Shown: positions 16,296-23,450 of the stretch, piece after piece
Numbering within the stretch: the stretch's first letter is position 1
Layout: each line of letters begins with the position of its first letter
Assembly: GCA_937927775.1 (NCBI GenBank)
Contig: CALBEF010000110.1
Coordinates: 1-32,086 of the forward strand
Source: an uncultured Anaerolineae bacterium
GTDB lineage: Bacteria; Chloroflexota; Anaerolineae; J036; Brachytrichaceae
Direction: 5' to 3'
DNA length: 32,086 bases
Position numbers and translations under genes: made by a program
Notes under the pieces: generated by a model
Seen by the model: the letters and a program-made list of their open reading frames with translations, nothing else
Databases searched by the model: none
What the model was told of the DNA's origin: nothing

Positions 16296-19169
16296 CTACT
16301 TCTTCACGCCGTGCTTCAGCGCCGCATGCGCCGCCGCCAGGCGGGCAATCGGCACGCGGAACGGCGAGCAGCTCACGTAGTTGTTGCCGATGCGATAGCA
16401 GAAATCGACCGAGTCGGGGTCGCCGCCATGCTCGCCGCAGATGCCCACTTCGAGACTGGGGCGGGTCTTGCGGCCTTCTTCGACAGCCATGCGCATCAGC
16501 ACGCCCACGCCTTCCTGATCGATGGTCTGGAAGGGGTTGGCCGGCAGGATGCCATCCTCGACGTACTTGAGCAGGAAGCCGCGCTCGGCGTCGTCGCGCG
16601 AGTAGCCGTAGGTCATCTGGGTCAGGTCGTTGGTGCCGAAGGAGAAGAACTGCGCCAGCGTCGCAATCTCGGCGGCCGTGACAGCGGCGCGCGGGATCTC
16701 GATCATGGTGCCGAACTTGTAGTCAACCTTCACGCCCTTCTCGGCCATGACTTCCTTTGCCACAGCCTCCAGTTCCGGCTGCACTTTCTTCAGCTCGTTG
16801 ACGTGGCCGGTGAGCGGGATCATGACCTCAGCGTGCGGCTCATAGCCTTCCTGCTTGACGTTGCAGGCGGCCTCGAAGATGGCGCGCACCTGCATCTTGA
16901 TCAGGCCGGTGAGCATGATGCCCAGGCGGATGCCGCGCAGACCCATCATCGGGTTCTGCTCGTGCATGGCGGTCACGGCCTGAAGCATTTCTTCTTTGGC
17001 TTTCAGTTCCGCTTCTTCCGCCTCGGTCAGGCCGGCGTACTTGCGCTTGGCCTGCAAGTAGCTGGTTTCCTTGAGCAGGTCTTCCTGGCTGGGCAGGAAC
17101 TCGTGCATCGGCGGGTCGATCAGGCGGATGATGACAGGCAGGCCGGTCATCGCGCGGAACAGGCCCTCGAAGTCGCCGCGCTGGAACGGCAACAACTCGT
17201 CCAGCGCCTGCTGGCGCGTGGCGTCATCTTTGGCGAGGATCATGCGCTGCACGATGGGGAGGCGCTCTTCTTCGAAGAACATGTGCTCGGTGCGGCACAG
17301 ACCAATGCCCTGCGCGCCATACTGGCGGGCGCGCTCGGCGTCGCGCGGGTAATCCGCGTTGGCCCACACTTGCAGACCGGGGAAAGGCTTGCCATTGACA
17401 ACGCGGCTCTTGCGGGCGCTGATTTCATCGGCCCACTTGAGCAGGGTGACCAAATCTTCCTGCTCCTCAAACGACGGGCTGACGGTCGGCAACTGACCGA
17501 CGTAGGCTTCGCCTTTGGCGCCATCCAGGGAAACCCAGTCGCCTTCTTTCAGCACCTGTCCATCGCTGGTGACGGTGCGGGCGACAAGGTCAATCTTCAG
17601 CGAATCGGCGCCGCAGACGGCCGGGATGCCAAACTGCCGAGCGACCACTGCGGCATGCGAGGTGGCGCCGCCGCGCGCGGTGAGAATGCCTTTGGCGGCC
17701 ACCATGCCGTGCACGTCATCGGGCTTGGTCTCCGGGCGGATGAGGATAACGGCTTTGCCTTCTTCCCTGCCCCACTTCTCGGCCAGATCGGCGTCGAAGG
17801 CGAGCATACCGACGGCGGCGCCGGGCGAGGCGTTGACGCCTTTGGCGAGCAGCCGGCCTTCGTTCTTCGCCGCCTTGACCGCCGCCTCGTCAAACTGCGG
17901 GTGCAGCAGGAAGTCCACGTCGGCGGGGGTCACGCGGCGCACCGCTTCTTCCTTTGTGATGAGCTTTTCTTTGGCCTGATCGACGGCAATCCTGATCGCG
18001 GCTTTGGCGGTGCGCTTGCCGTTGCGGGTTTGCAGCATGTAGAGTTTGCCCTGTTCGATGGTGAACTCCACATCCTGCATGTTCTTGTAGTGCTTCTCCA
18101 GCAGGGCCGCGATCTTCATGAACTGCTTGTAGGTCTTCGGCATCTCCTTTTCCATCTCGGAGATGGGCTTGGGTGTGCGGATGCCGGCCACCACATCTTC
18201 GCCCTGAGCGTTGAGCAGGTACTCGCCGAGCATCTTCTTTTCGCCGGTCGAGGGATCGCGCGTGAAAGCGACGCCGGTGCCGCTGTCCTCGCCCATGTTG
18301 CCGAAGACCATCGTCACCACATTGACCGCTGTGGGCAGCGTGGTCTTCCACCCCATCTGCTTCGCGTAGGTCCTGGCCTTGTGGCCGGTGGCGCTGCGGA
18401 ACACGGCCATGGCGCATTCGCGGAGCTGCTCGTAGACATCCTGAGGGAAGTCGCGGCCGGTTTCATCCCTGATGACCTGCTTGAAGATAGCCACCAGTTC
18501 CTTCAGGTCGTCTGTGGTGAGATCGGTGTCGGACTTGTAGCCCTTGTGCTCCTTCATGCGCTCCATCGGCTCGTCGAACTTCTCGTCGGCAATGTCGAGC
18601 ACGGTGCTGCCGAACATCATCAGCAGGCGGCGATAGGAGTCATAGGCGAATCGCTCGTTGCCGGTGATCCGGGCCATTTCCTCGACGGTCTTGTCGTTCA
18701 GGCCGACGTTGAGGACGGTCTCCATCATGCCGGGCATGGACTCACGCGCGCCGGAGCGAACGGACACAAGCAGCGGGCGCACACCCGGTTTGCCGCCACC
18801 GAACGCCTTGCCGGTCTGCTTTTCGACGACTTTCATCGCGGCGAGGGCCTGATCCCAGATCTCTTTGGGAATCTTGTTGCCGGCCTTGACGAAGGCGTCG
18901 CAGACCTCGGTGGTGATGGTGAAGCCGGGCGGCACCGGCAAGCCGGCGCTGGTCATATCCCACAGCCCGGCGCCCTTGCCGCCGAGCAGGTTGCGCACAT
19001 CGTTCCAGGTCGGCGCGACTTTCTGAACGGCTTTGGTGTCGTTGAACAAATAGACCCAGGTCTTCTGTCCATTGACGCCGGGTTTTGCGGTCGCCTTCGA
19101 GGTCTTCACACTCGCGGGCCCGGAGGCTGGTTTGGAGATCGGTTTCCTGGTTGCGGTCTTAACTGCCAT
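16296..19169 (-). CDS. ppdK: Pyruvate, phosphate dikinase
   Basis: PPDK interconverts pyruvate + ATP + Pi and PEP + AMP + PPi in the cytoplasm. It has the full three-domain layout: an N-terminal ATP-grasp part (GGKGAGLWDMTSAGLPVPPGF, SVRSGA, MEFTIEQ-type strand DVEFTIEQGKLYMLQTRNGKRT), a central swivelling domain with GGATSHAAVVARQFG whose phospho-acceptor is His505, and a C-terminal PEP-binding barrel (SFGTNDLTQMTYGYSRDD, VGICGEHGGDP). The start at 19169 (957 residues) is favoured by AGGAG 11 nt upstream. Relative to classical PPDKs of about 874 residues, where the catalytic His is near 455, the offset of about 50 comes from an extra Lys/Thr/Pro/Ala-rich basic tail at residues about 2-45. 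It is transcribed alone and ends in a palindromic terminator. It supports gluconeogenic or PPi-linked glycolytic flux. Confidence 0.97.
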   Translation of the reverse strand: MAVKTATRKPISKPASGPASVKTSKATAKPGVNGQKTWVYLFNDTKAVQKVAPTWNDVRNLLGGKGAGLWDMTSAGLPVPPGFTITTEVCDAFVKAGNKIPKEIWDQALAAMKVVEKQTGKAFGGGKPGVRPLLVSVRSGARESMPGMMETVLNVGLNDKTVEEMARITGNERFAYDSYRRLLMMFGSTVLDIADEKFDEPMERMKEHKGYKSDTDLTTDDLKELVAIFKQVIRDETGRDFPQDVYEQLRECAMAVFRSATGHKARTYAKQMGWKTTLPTAVNVVTMVFGNMGEDSGTGVAFTRDPSTGEKKMLGEYLLNAQGEDVVAGIRTPKPISEMEKEMPKTYKQFMKIAALLEKHYKNMQDVEFTIEQGKLYMLQTRNGKRTAKAAIRIAVDQAKEKLITKEEAVRRVTPADVDFLLHPQFDEAAVKAAKNEGRLLAKGVNASPGAAVGMLAFDADLAEKWGREEGKAVILIRPETKPDDVHGMVAAKGILTARGGATSHAAVVARQFGIPAVCGADSLKIDLVARTVTSDGQVLKEGDWVSLDGAKGEAYVGQLPTVSPSFEEQEDLVTLLKWADEISARKSRVVNGKPFPGLQVWANADYPRDAERARQYGAQGIGLCRTEHMFFEEERLPIVQRMILAKDDATRQQALDELLPFQRGDFEGLFRAMTGLPVIIRLIDPPMHEFLPSQEDLLKETSYLQAKRKYAGLTEAEEAELKAKEEMLQAVTAMHEQNPMMGLRGIRLGIMLTGLIKMQVRAIFEAACNVKQEGYEPHAEVMIPLTGHVNELKKVQPELEAVAKEVMAEKGVKVDYKFGTMIEIPRAAVTAAEIATLAQFFSFGTNDLTQMTYGYSRDDAERGFLLKYVEDGILPANPFQTIDQEGVGVLMRMAVEEGRKTRPSLEVGICGEHGGDPDSVDFCYRIGNNYVSCSPFRVPIARLAAAHAALKHGVKK

Positions 19170-19341
19170 TGGTGCAATCACTCCTGACTGGTATTGAATA
19201 TTGTGAGGGGCTGGCGCGGTTCCACGATCAGCAGCCATCACTTGGGTTGCGTTCAAACCTGAGTATTGTACGCCGATTTGTCAGGAAGACCAAAATCGAA
19301 AATCGAAATCGCGGCCATCGCGCATGGCGCAGACAACACCA

Positions 19342-19924
19342 TGAGCATCTGGCAGGGACGCGCCGGCCAGCAAGTCAGGCTGTTGAGTCGCTCCGCCGGG
19401 CCAAATCCCGTCGTATGTTTGTGGATTCCGCCGGCGTGGGATATCTGGCATGCCGGCGCGGGCAACATCGTGTGGGAGATCACCGGGCAGACTGCCGTTG
19501 CCAATGCACTCCCCCTTGCGGAGGGCGCGCACTGTACTACAAGGGGTCGCTCAACAACCTGAAGCCGCGCTTCGATGATTCGCCGCTGCGGATGGATTCG
19601 GACGGCGATGGCGTAAACAATTTCGATGAGCTTGTGCGCTTAAGCCCGCGCCAGCAGCCGCTCTACACCTGGAACGCCAAAGGCACTGATCCTGCGGTGA
19701 AGCATCCCGGGCCGATGGCGCAGGATTTCTACGCCGCGTTTGGACTGGGTGACAGCGACATCTCGATCGCCACGATCGACCTGGACGGGGTGGCTCTGGC
19801 GGCGATCCGGGGGCTGTACGCGCAACATCAGGAATTGCAGCAGGAGAACATGGCGCTGCGCGCCCGACTGGAGACTCTGGAAGCGCGTCTGGCGGCGCTG
19901 GAGCAGGCCGGAGGCAGAAGGTGA
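19342..19924 (+). pseudogene. Broken tail-fibre-type gene with S74 autoprocessing (intramolecular chaperone) domain
   Basis: The 3' half (from about 19529) encodes a recognisable peptidase S74 domain: GSLNNLKPRF, where the usual SDxxLK Ser-Lys dyad is reduced to Ser and Lys with the Asp replaced by Leu; then PLYTWNAKG, KHPGPMAQDFYAAFG, TIDLDGVALAAI and a terminal coiled coil. The upstream part reads sensibly only in another frame (MSIWQGRAGQQVRLLSRS, then DIWHAGAGNIVWEITGQTAVANA), with a short stretch (MFVDSAG) back in the first. At least one, and probably three, frameshifts therefore separate the pieces. S74 domains trim and fold trimeric surface fibres in phages and in large bacterial surface proteins. 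Here the protein lacks a secretion signal and the stalk, so it is a decayed remnant. An insertion of DSDGDGVNNFDE between the dyad and the Trp strand is unusual. Confidence 0.6.
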
Positions 19925-19942
19925 GTGATGTGACGGGCGAAC

Positions 19943-20716
19943 TCACGTTTTCAGATACGCGCCATAGGGATCGACCGCCCCCAGCAGTTGCAGCCGCACG
20001 GGGTCGCCGCTGGCTTTGGCCTCCGCAATCAGGCGCGGCGACGGCTCGTAGCCCTGCCACACCTTCATCCACACATGGCCGTAGTTGTAGATCAACACTT
20101 TGCGCGGCTGATCGCTGTCGTTGTTCACCGCGCAGTGATACACGCGCCCGTTGAAGAGATAGGCTGTGCCGGCTTTGCCGGTCATCTGGACAGCGCCGGG
20201 CATCTGCCTGGGGTCGGCCACATCGGGGAACTGAAAGTCCATTGGCAGCCGGTGCGAGCCGGGGATCATGGCCGTGCCGCCGCTGTCGGGGTTCACATCG
20301 GTGAGCAGCCAGAACACCTTGACCATCATCACCGACAGGGGGTGATACACGCCCGGCAGCCCGACATCGTGATGCCAGCCGGCGTGTGTGCGCGGCGTGC
20401 GCGGCGGGGTGATGTAGTACGAGTTGTCGATCATCGACACGTCATCGCCCACGATCTCGCGCACGATCGGAAAAACGCGCGGATGCCACATCAGCCGCAG
20501 CAGCGTGTCGTCGTAGTTGATCGGGGCGATCACTTCCTCCAGCTCCGGCTTGCGGACGCCGGGGAGGGCCGGGTCCGCGCGCCAGACCTGCTCCACGCGA
20601 TCGGCGGCGGCGCGCACGTCGCGCAGTTCGTCGGGGGTCAGGGCGTTCTCGATCACCAGAAAGCCGTTCGTCTCAAAGGCAATTCGCTGAGCGTCTGTCA
20701 TCACTCGCACAGGCAT
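19943..20716 (-). CDS. Phytanoyl-CoA dioxygenase (PhyH) family Fe(II)/2-oxoglutarate oxygenase
   Basis: 257 residues from the ATG at 20716, with GAGGG 5 nt upstream. The double-stranded beta-helix iron site is visible: His115-x-Asp117 in GWHHDVG, distal His194 in GRVYHCAVNND, and Arg205 in QPRKVLIY to hold 2-oxoglutarate. The N-terminal FETNGFLVIENALTPDEL is typical of PhyH proteins. The family hydroxylates small molecules using O2, iron and 2-oxoglutarate; substrates are diverse, and nothing in the neighbourhood fixes this one. Presence of an O2-dependent enzyme suggests exposure to oxygen. It is convergent with the broken S74 gene (18-bp gap). The upstream 250 bp contains no other gene. Confidence 0.9.
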   Translation of the reverse strand: MPVRVMTDAQRIAFETNGFLVIENALTPDELRDVRAAADRVEQVWRADPALPGVRKPELEEVIAPINYDDTLLRLMWHPRVFPIVREIVGDDVSMIDNSYYITPPRTPRTHAGWHHDVGLPGVYHPLSVMMVKVFWLLTDVNPDSGGTAMIPGSHRLPMDFQFPDVADPRQMPGAVQMTGKAGTAYLFNGRVYHCAVNNDSDQPRKVLIYNYGHVWMKVWQGYEPSPRLIAEAKASGDPVRLQLLGAVDPYGAYLKT

Positions 20717-20827
20717 GGTTTCCCTCACGCATCACACCGTCACAACATTGGCGCCACCATAGCACGCCGGGCCGGAGATTGTCAATGCGGCGGGCAACCC
20801 GCTCACTTGCTCACCCTGTGCCAGAAA

Positions 20828-20877
20828 GACAGGCGGCGATCTGCAAGCCGGCAGCTACCGGCCTTCTTCCGCCTGTC
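20828..20877. other. Two-tier stem-loop in a 250-bp gene-free stretch
   Basis: The outer arms GACAGGCGG (20828-20836) and CCGCCTGTC (20869-20877) are perfectly complementary. They enclose an inner stem GCCGG / CCGGC (20847-20851, 20858-20862). The element lies between the PhyH start (20716) and the PIN toxin stop (20967). It could end the toxin transcript, be a small structured RNA or be a mobile repeat. A second weak hairpin lies at about 20934-20953. Nothing else was recognised in 20717-20966. Confidence 0.4.
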
Positions 20878-20966
20878 GCAACGCTCCGAAACGATTCGCC
20901 CGGCGGGCCATAAGAGCCAGGGGCACTGGCCCTTGTCGGCGATTCCGCCGTGTTCATTTGGCGCGG

Positions 20967-21401
20967 CTACGGATAGTTGTCGGGATTGTCGATGGTTAGC
21001 CCCTCTGTCCGCGCCGCATTCAGCAGTTCCACATCGGCGGCCACGAACACCAACGGCGCGCGCGCGACCTGCGACATGTCCAGCGCCACTGCGAGTTGCA
21101 GCGCGTCTGCCGCGCGCAGCCGATGCTTCTCGGCCAGGGTCATGGCGAGATCGAAGTGGCGCGTCGTCGTCGCAATCACGATGTAGCCTGCGTCGAAGTC
21201 GCGCCGGAATCGTTTGATCTGCCGGGCAGCAAGGGCGGGTTTGGTCCGGCGCGCGATGGTTGCCGTGACTTCCACGCCGGTCAGACGCGCGAGGTAGATG
21301 TCGTTGCCGGGGGCGCCGGTCACGCCGGCGATCCACTGCGAGCCGGCTTCACGGATATATCGCTTGACGAGCGCGCTGGAGTCCACGTAGTAAGCGGGCA
21401 T
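20967..21401 (-). CDS. vapC: PIN-domain toxin, VapC-like
   Basis: 144 residues. The start MPAYYVDSSALVKRYIREAG carries the first acidic residue of the PIN nuclease site in the DSSALVKRY motif. TGVEVTATIARR supplies the conserved Glu, and LRAADALQLAVAL with VFVAADVELLNAA supplies the C-terminal acidic cluster. PIN toxins are Mg-dependent RNases that cut tRNA or rRNA when freed from their antitoxin. The ATG at 21401 follows the antitoxin stop by one base (TGA-C-ATG), so translation is coupled and the order is antitoxin then toxin. All motif positions look intact, so the nuclease should be active. Confidence 0.88.
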   Translation of the reverse strand: MPAYYVDSSALVKRYIREAGSQWIAGVTGAPGNDIYLARLTGVEVTATIARRTKPALAARQIKRFRRDFDAGYIVIATTTRHFDLAMTLAEKHRLRAADALQLAVALDMSQVARAPLVFVAADVELLNAARTEGLTIDNPDNYP

Positions 21402-21402
21402 G

Positions 21403-21786
21403 TCAGCGGCGGTCTTCCACCAGCGATGCGGAGGCAGGCTTGCGGCCTTCGTATGGCGACGGGTCGAACGGTTGAATACGCCGGTCTTCGCGCCGCTTGA
21501 TTTGGGTGATGAGGCCGGCCTCCAGCAGGCGGCGCTGCGCGGCGTATTCATCATCGCTGGCGTCGCCAAACCAGGCCCGGACGGCCTCCAGACGCACCAG
21601 CCAGCGCCGCTTCTGCACGCGCAGCGCCGGCACGCGCTGCGCGCGCACGGCCTCGGCCAGGGTGGACAGCGGCACGCCCGTGTGAGCGGAGGCGTCCGAA
21701 AGCGACATGAACGGCCCGAGTTCAGCAAGCGAGGCCTCGATCTTGCGGACGATTTCCTGTTCTCGCGCCAGCATCCGAGCATCCAT
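21403..21786 (-). CDS. HTH (excisionase/MerR-like) antitoxin of the PIN toxin
   Basis: 127 residues. Residues about 27-72 (MSLSDASAHTGVPLSTLAEAVRAQRVPALRVQKRRWLVRLEAVRAWF) form a winged HTH of the excisionase/MerR type: helix-turn-helix, then an Arg-rich wing, then the usual WxV...VRAWF tail. The C-terminal 40 residues (ending IQPFDPSPYEGRKPASAS...) are loose and polar, as expected for the strand that blocks the PIN site. Known VapB antitoxins are mostly AbrB, RHH or Phd types, so this is a less common pairing. The gene is directly upstream of the toxin. A dyad and a 20-bp-spaced direct repeat before the start suggest autoregulation. Confidence 0.75.
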   Translation of the reverse strand: MDARMLAREQEIVRKIEASLAELGPFMSLSDASAHTGVPLSTLAEAVRAQRVPALRVQKRRWLVRLEAVRAWFGDASDDEYAAQRRLLEAGLITQIKRREDRRIQPFDPSPYEGRKPASASLVEDRR

Positions 21787-21815
21787 AGTGACTACGATGC
21801 TATCGCATTAACTAC
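21786..21815 (-). promoter_or_regulatory. Candidate autoregulatory operator of the toxin-antitoxin pair
   Basis: ACTAC occurs twice (21791-21795, 21811-21815), 20 bp apart, or about two helical turns, with the dyad ATGC-TATC-GCAT (21798-21809) between them and TAGTGACTA over the start codon. This is the right place for the HTH antitoxin to bind its own promoter. Confidence 0.35.
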
Positions 21816-21854
21816 AGGATGTCAACGGCATCCCTCATGACGCAACGCCGGCGA

Positions 21855-22082
21855 CTAGCGATCCTCTTCCGCCTGTTGCCGACCCTGATCGAGGCGCTTG
21901 AGCGCGCGGCAGGCGATGGAGTCGGGGCACGGCGTGGGCTGTTCAACCACCGGCGTGGCCGGCGGACTGGCCCGGGGCCGGCCGCCATCGCAGCCGGCCA
22001 GCGCGACGCACACTCCAGCCGCCGCCATAACCAGTGCCAGCCACCATCCGCTCGTTCGCCCGCATTTCTGCGCTTCTGCCAT
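21855..22082 (-). CDS. Small lipoprotein of unknown function
   Basis: 75 residues from the ATG at 22082, chosen because GGAGGG lies 6 nt upstream (the ATG at 22088 would be too close). A basic N-terminus (QKCGRTSG) is followed by a hydrophobic core and a clear lipobox LAGC with lipidated Cys31. The mature 45 residues are Pro-rich, then hold two Cys (CPDSIAC) and a charged C-terminus. This indicates a membrane-anchored small protein with a possible disulphide. No family is recognised. It lies in the same direction as, but 68 bp upstream of, the antitoxin gene. Confidence 0.55.
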   Translation of the reverse strand: MAEAQKCGRTSGWWLALVMAAAGVCVALAGCDGGRPRASPPATPVVEQPTPCPDSIACRALKRLDQGRQQAEEDR

Positions 22083-22123
22083 CGCCATCCCTCCACACCC
22101 AAAACGTGACATCCGCCCTCTAA

Positions 22124-22148
22124 CTCCTGTCTCCTGCCTCCTGTCTCC
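22124..22148. repeat. Short tandem repeat, unit CTCCTG(T/C)
   Basis: Three and a half copies of a 7-base unit (CTCCTGT, CTCCTGC, CTCCTGT, CTCC) form a pure pyrimidine/purine-biased tract upstream of the lipoprotein gene. It may vary in copy number by slippage. Confidence 0.6.
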
Positions 22149-22181
22149 CAACCCCACAACACCCGCCCAAACCGTCGTCGA

Positions 22182-22244
22182 TCACTCACGCGCAAAGGCG
22201 TTGAGGCGTTGAATGGATTGGCGCGCGTCAGCAGGCGGATACAT
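22182..22244 (-). CDS. 20-codon ORF with a consensus SD inside the truncated PIN gene
   Basis: AAGGAGG (22253-22259 on the minus strand) precedes an ATG at 22244 by 8 nt, the best SD in this stretch. The peptide is MYPPADARQSIQRLNAFARE and then stop. The SD lies within the out-of-frame end of the PIN fragment, as if a deletion had joined the PIN start to the leader of another gene whose coding part is now short or lost. No known family is recognised. Confidence 0.25.
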   Translation of the reverse strand: MYPPADARQSIQRLNAFARE

Positions 22245-22419
22245 GTGCGCATCCTCCTTGAATGTGTCCCGGAAGGCGGGGGGCATAGCACAATCCGGAA
22301 GCCGGCCTGTTCAAAGCGGCCTCAACGGCCCGCGCGTGGAACTTGTCGCGCCGGTTGAACAGGGCAATGAAGCAGCTTGTGTCGAGAAACACAGCCGGCG
22401 CAGCCACGGGGGGCGCCAT
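22228..22419 (-). pseudogene. Truncated PIN-domain toxin
   Basis: 63 residues where PIN toxins have about 120-140. The N-terminal part VFLDTSCFIALFNRRDKFHARAVEAA is a good PIN beginning with its first Asp. The sequence then turns into unrelated residues and stops, so the conserved Glu and the later Asp residues are absent. It should be inactive as a nuclease. Its start overlaps the stop of the small upstream gene (TGATG), the normal antitoxin-toxin arrangement. Confidence 0.65.
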
Positions 22420-22604
22420 CAGTTCTCCGCGCTGCCATCGCCATCGTCAACATCGGCCAGGCCGCGCCGCAGATCGGCATAAAGATAGTCGTCGAGGCGT
22501 TCAGACAAATCTTCGGGCGGGTTCAGGCCGGCATCAATGGGTTGAGCTTCGGCCAGGCGGAGCAATTGCGTCAGGACGTGGCTGTTCACGGAATTTTCTT
22601 CCAT
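22419..22604 (-). CDS. Small antitoxin-like protein upstream of the truncated PIN gene
   Basis: 61 residues, acidic and helical (HVLTQLLRLAEAQPIDAG, then LSERLDDYLYADLRRG). No DNA-binding domain is obvious. Its position is what suggests an antitoxin: it precedes a PIN gene with a TGATG overlap. It begins 10 nt after the SDR stop with no SD, so it is probably co-transcribed with the SDR. With the toxin truncated, it is an orphan. Confidence 0.5.
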   Translation of the reverse strand: MEENSVNSHVLTQLLRLAEAQPIDAGLNPPEDLSERLDDYLYADLRRGLADVDDGDGSAEN

Positions 22605-22615
22605 GCGCGGCTATT

Positions 22616-23395
22616 TCAGAACGTCACGGACAGACCGCCATCGGCAACCAGGACATGGCCGTTCACGTAGGTGTTCAAGCGCGAGGCCAGCCACACGATC
22701 GGCTGCGCGATCTCATCCGGCTGCGACGCGCGCGCGAGCGGAATGCGTCGCTGTTGCACGTAGTTGGCAATGAACCACTCCGACTCCAGCTCGTTCCTGC
22801 CGTTCACGATGGCCATCGGCGTGTCCACAAAGCCGGGCGCCACGCTGTTCACCAGAATGTTGTGCGGCCCCAGTTCCAGCGCCAGCGCGCGGGTTAGTTG
22901 ATCCATCGCGCCCTTGGCCAGGTCGTAATGCGACGCGCCGCGCTCGGCGCGATAGGCGTGGATGGACGACACGTTGACGATGCGCCCGCCCCGGCCCTGC
23001 GCGATCATCACCCTGGCCGCCGCGCGCGAGCAGTGAATGGCGCTGTCGAGGTTGACATCGAGCACGCGCCGCCACTCGTCATACGGCGACTCGACAAAGT
23101 CGGCGGTGGCAAAGATGGCCGCGTTGTTGACCAGCACATCAAGGCCGCCAAATGCCTTCACGGTTTCGTCGATCAGCCGGCCGGCGCCTTCGATTGTGCT
23201 GACATCGGCGGCCACGGCGACCACCTGTGCGCCCAGCGCGGCGATCCTGTCGGCGGCTTCCTGCGTGACCTGCGGCCGGCGGCCATTGACCACCACCGCC
23301 GCGCCGCAACGGGCAAACAACTCGGCTGCCGCATAGCCAATGCCCGTGCCCGAGCCGGTGACGACTGCAACCTGACCTGTGAAGTCGATGTTCAT
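22616..23395 (-). CDS. Short-chain dehydrogenase/reductase (classical SDR)
   Basis: 259 residues. The start at 23395 has GAGGAG with 7 nt spacing. The cofactor motif TGSGTGIG is at 13-20, NNAAI at 90-94, the catalytic Ser at 143/144, and YxxxK as Tyr157 and Lys161. The end PGFVDTP...GHVLVADGGLSVTF is the normal SDR C-terminus. NGRR after the second strand (37-40) has basic residues compatible with NADP(H) preference. It is a cytoplasmic oxidoreductase; the substrate is unknown. It diverges from the GT4 gene, with 55 bp between the starts. Confidence 0.9.
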   Translation of the reverse strand: MNIDFTGQVAVVTGSGTGIGYAAAELFARCGAAVVVNGRRPQVTQEAADRIAALGAQVVAVAADVSTIEGAGRLIDETVKAFGGLDVLVNNAAIFATADFVESPYDEWRRVLDVNLDSAIHCSRAAARVMIAQGRGGRIVNVSSIHAYRAERGASHYDLAKGAMDQLTRALALELGPHNILVNSVAPGFVDTPMAIVNGRNELESEWFIANYVQQRRIPLARASQPDEIAQPIVWLASRLNTYVNGHVLVADGGLSVTF

Positions 23396-23438
23396 GTGTG
23401 ATCTCCTCGTGTGGATGATACACGCGATCGGCCTGCGG

Positions 23439-23444
23439 GATAAT
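23439..23444 (+). promoter_or_regulatory. -10 box GATAAT of a leaderless-type promoter
   Basis: GATAAT ends 6 nt before the ATG at 23451. No SD is present. The geometry matches the boxes at 894 and 31015. Confidence 0.5.
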
Positions 23445-23450
23445 CGCCCC

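Noticed and set aside
16272..19187. A 971-codon open frame on the plus strand across ppdK
   Set aside because: It is the antisense of a strongly conserved enzyme; its product is His/Ala/Gly-rich with no domain, as expected from GC-rich codon bias on the opposite strand.
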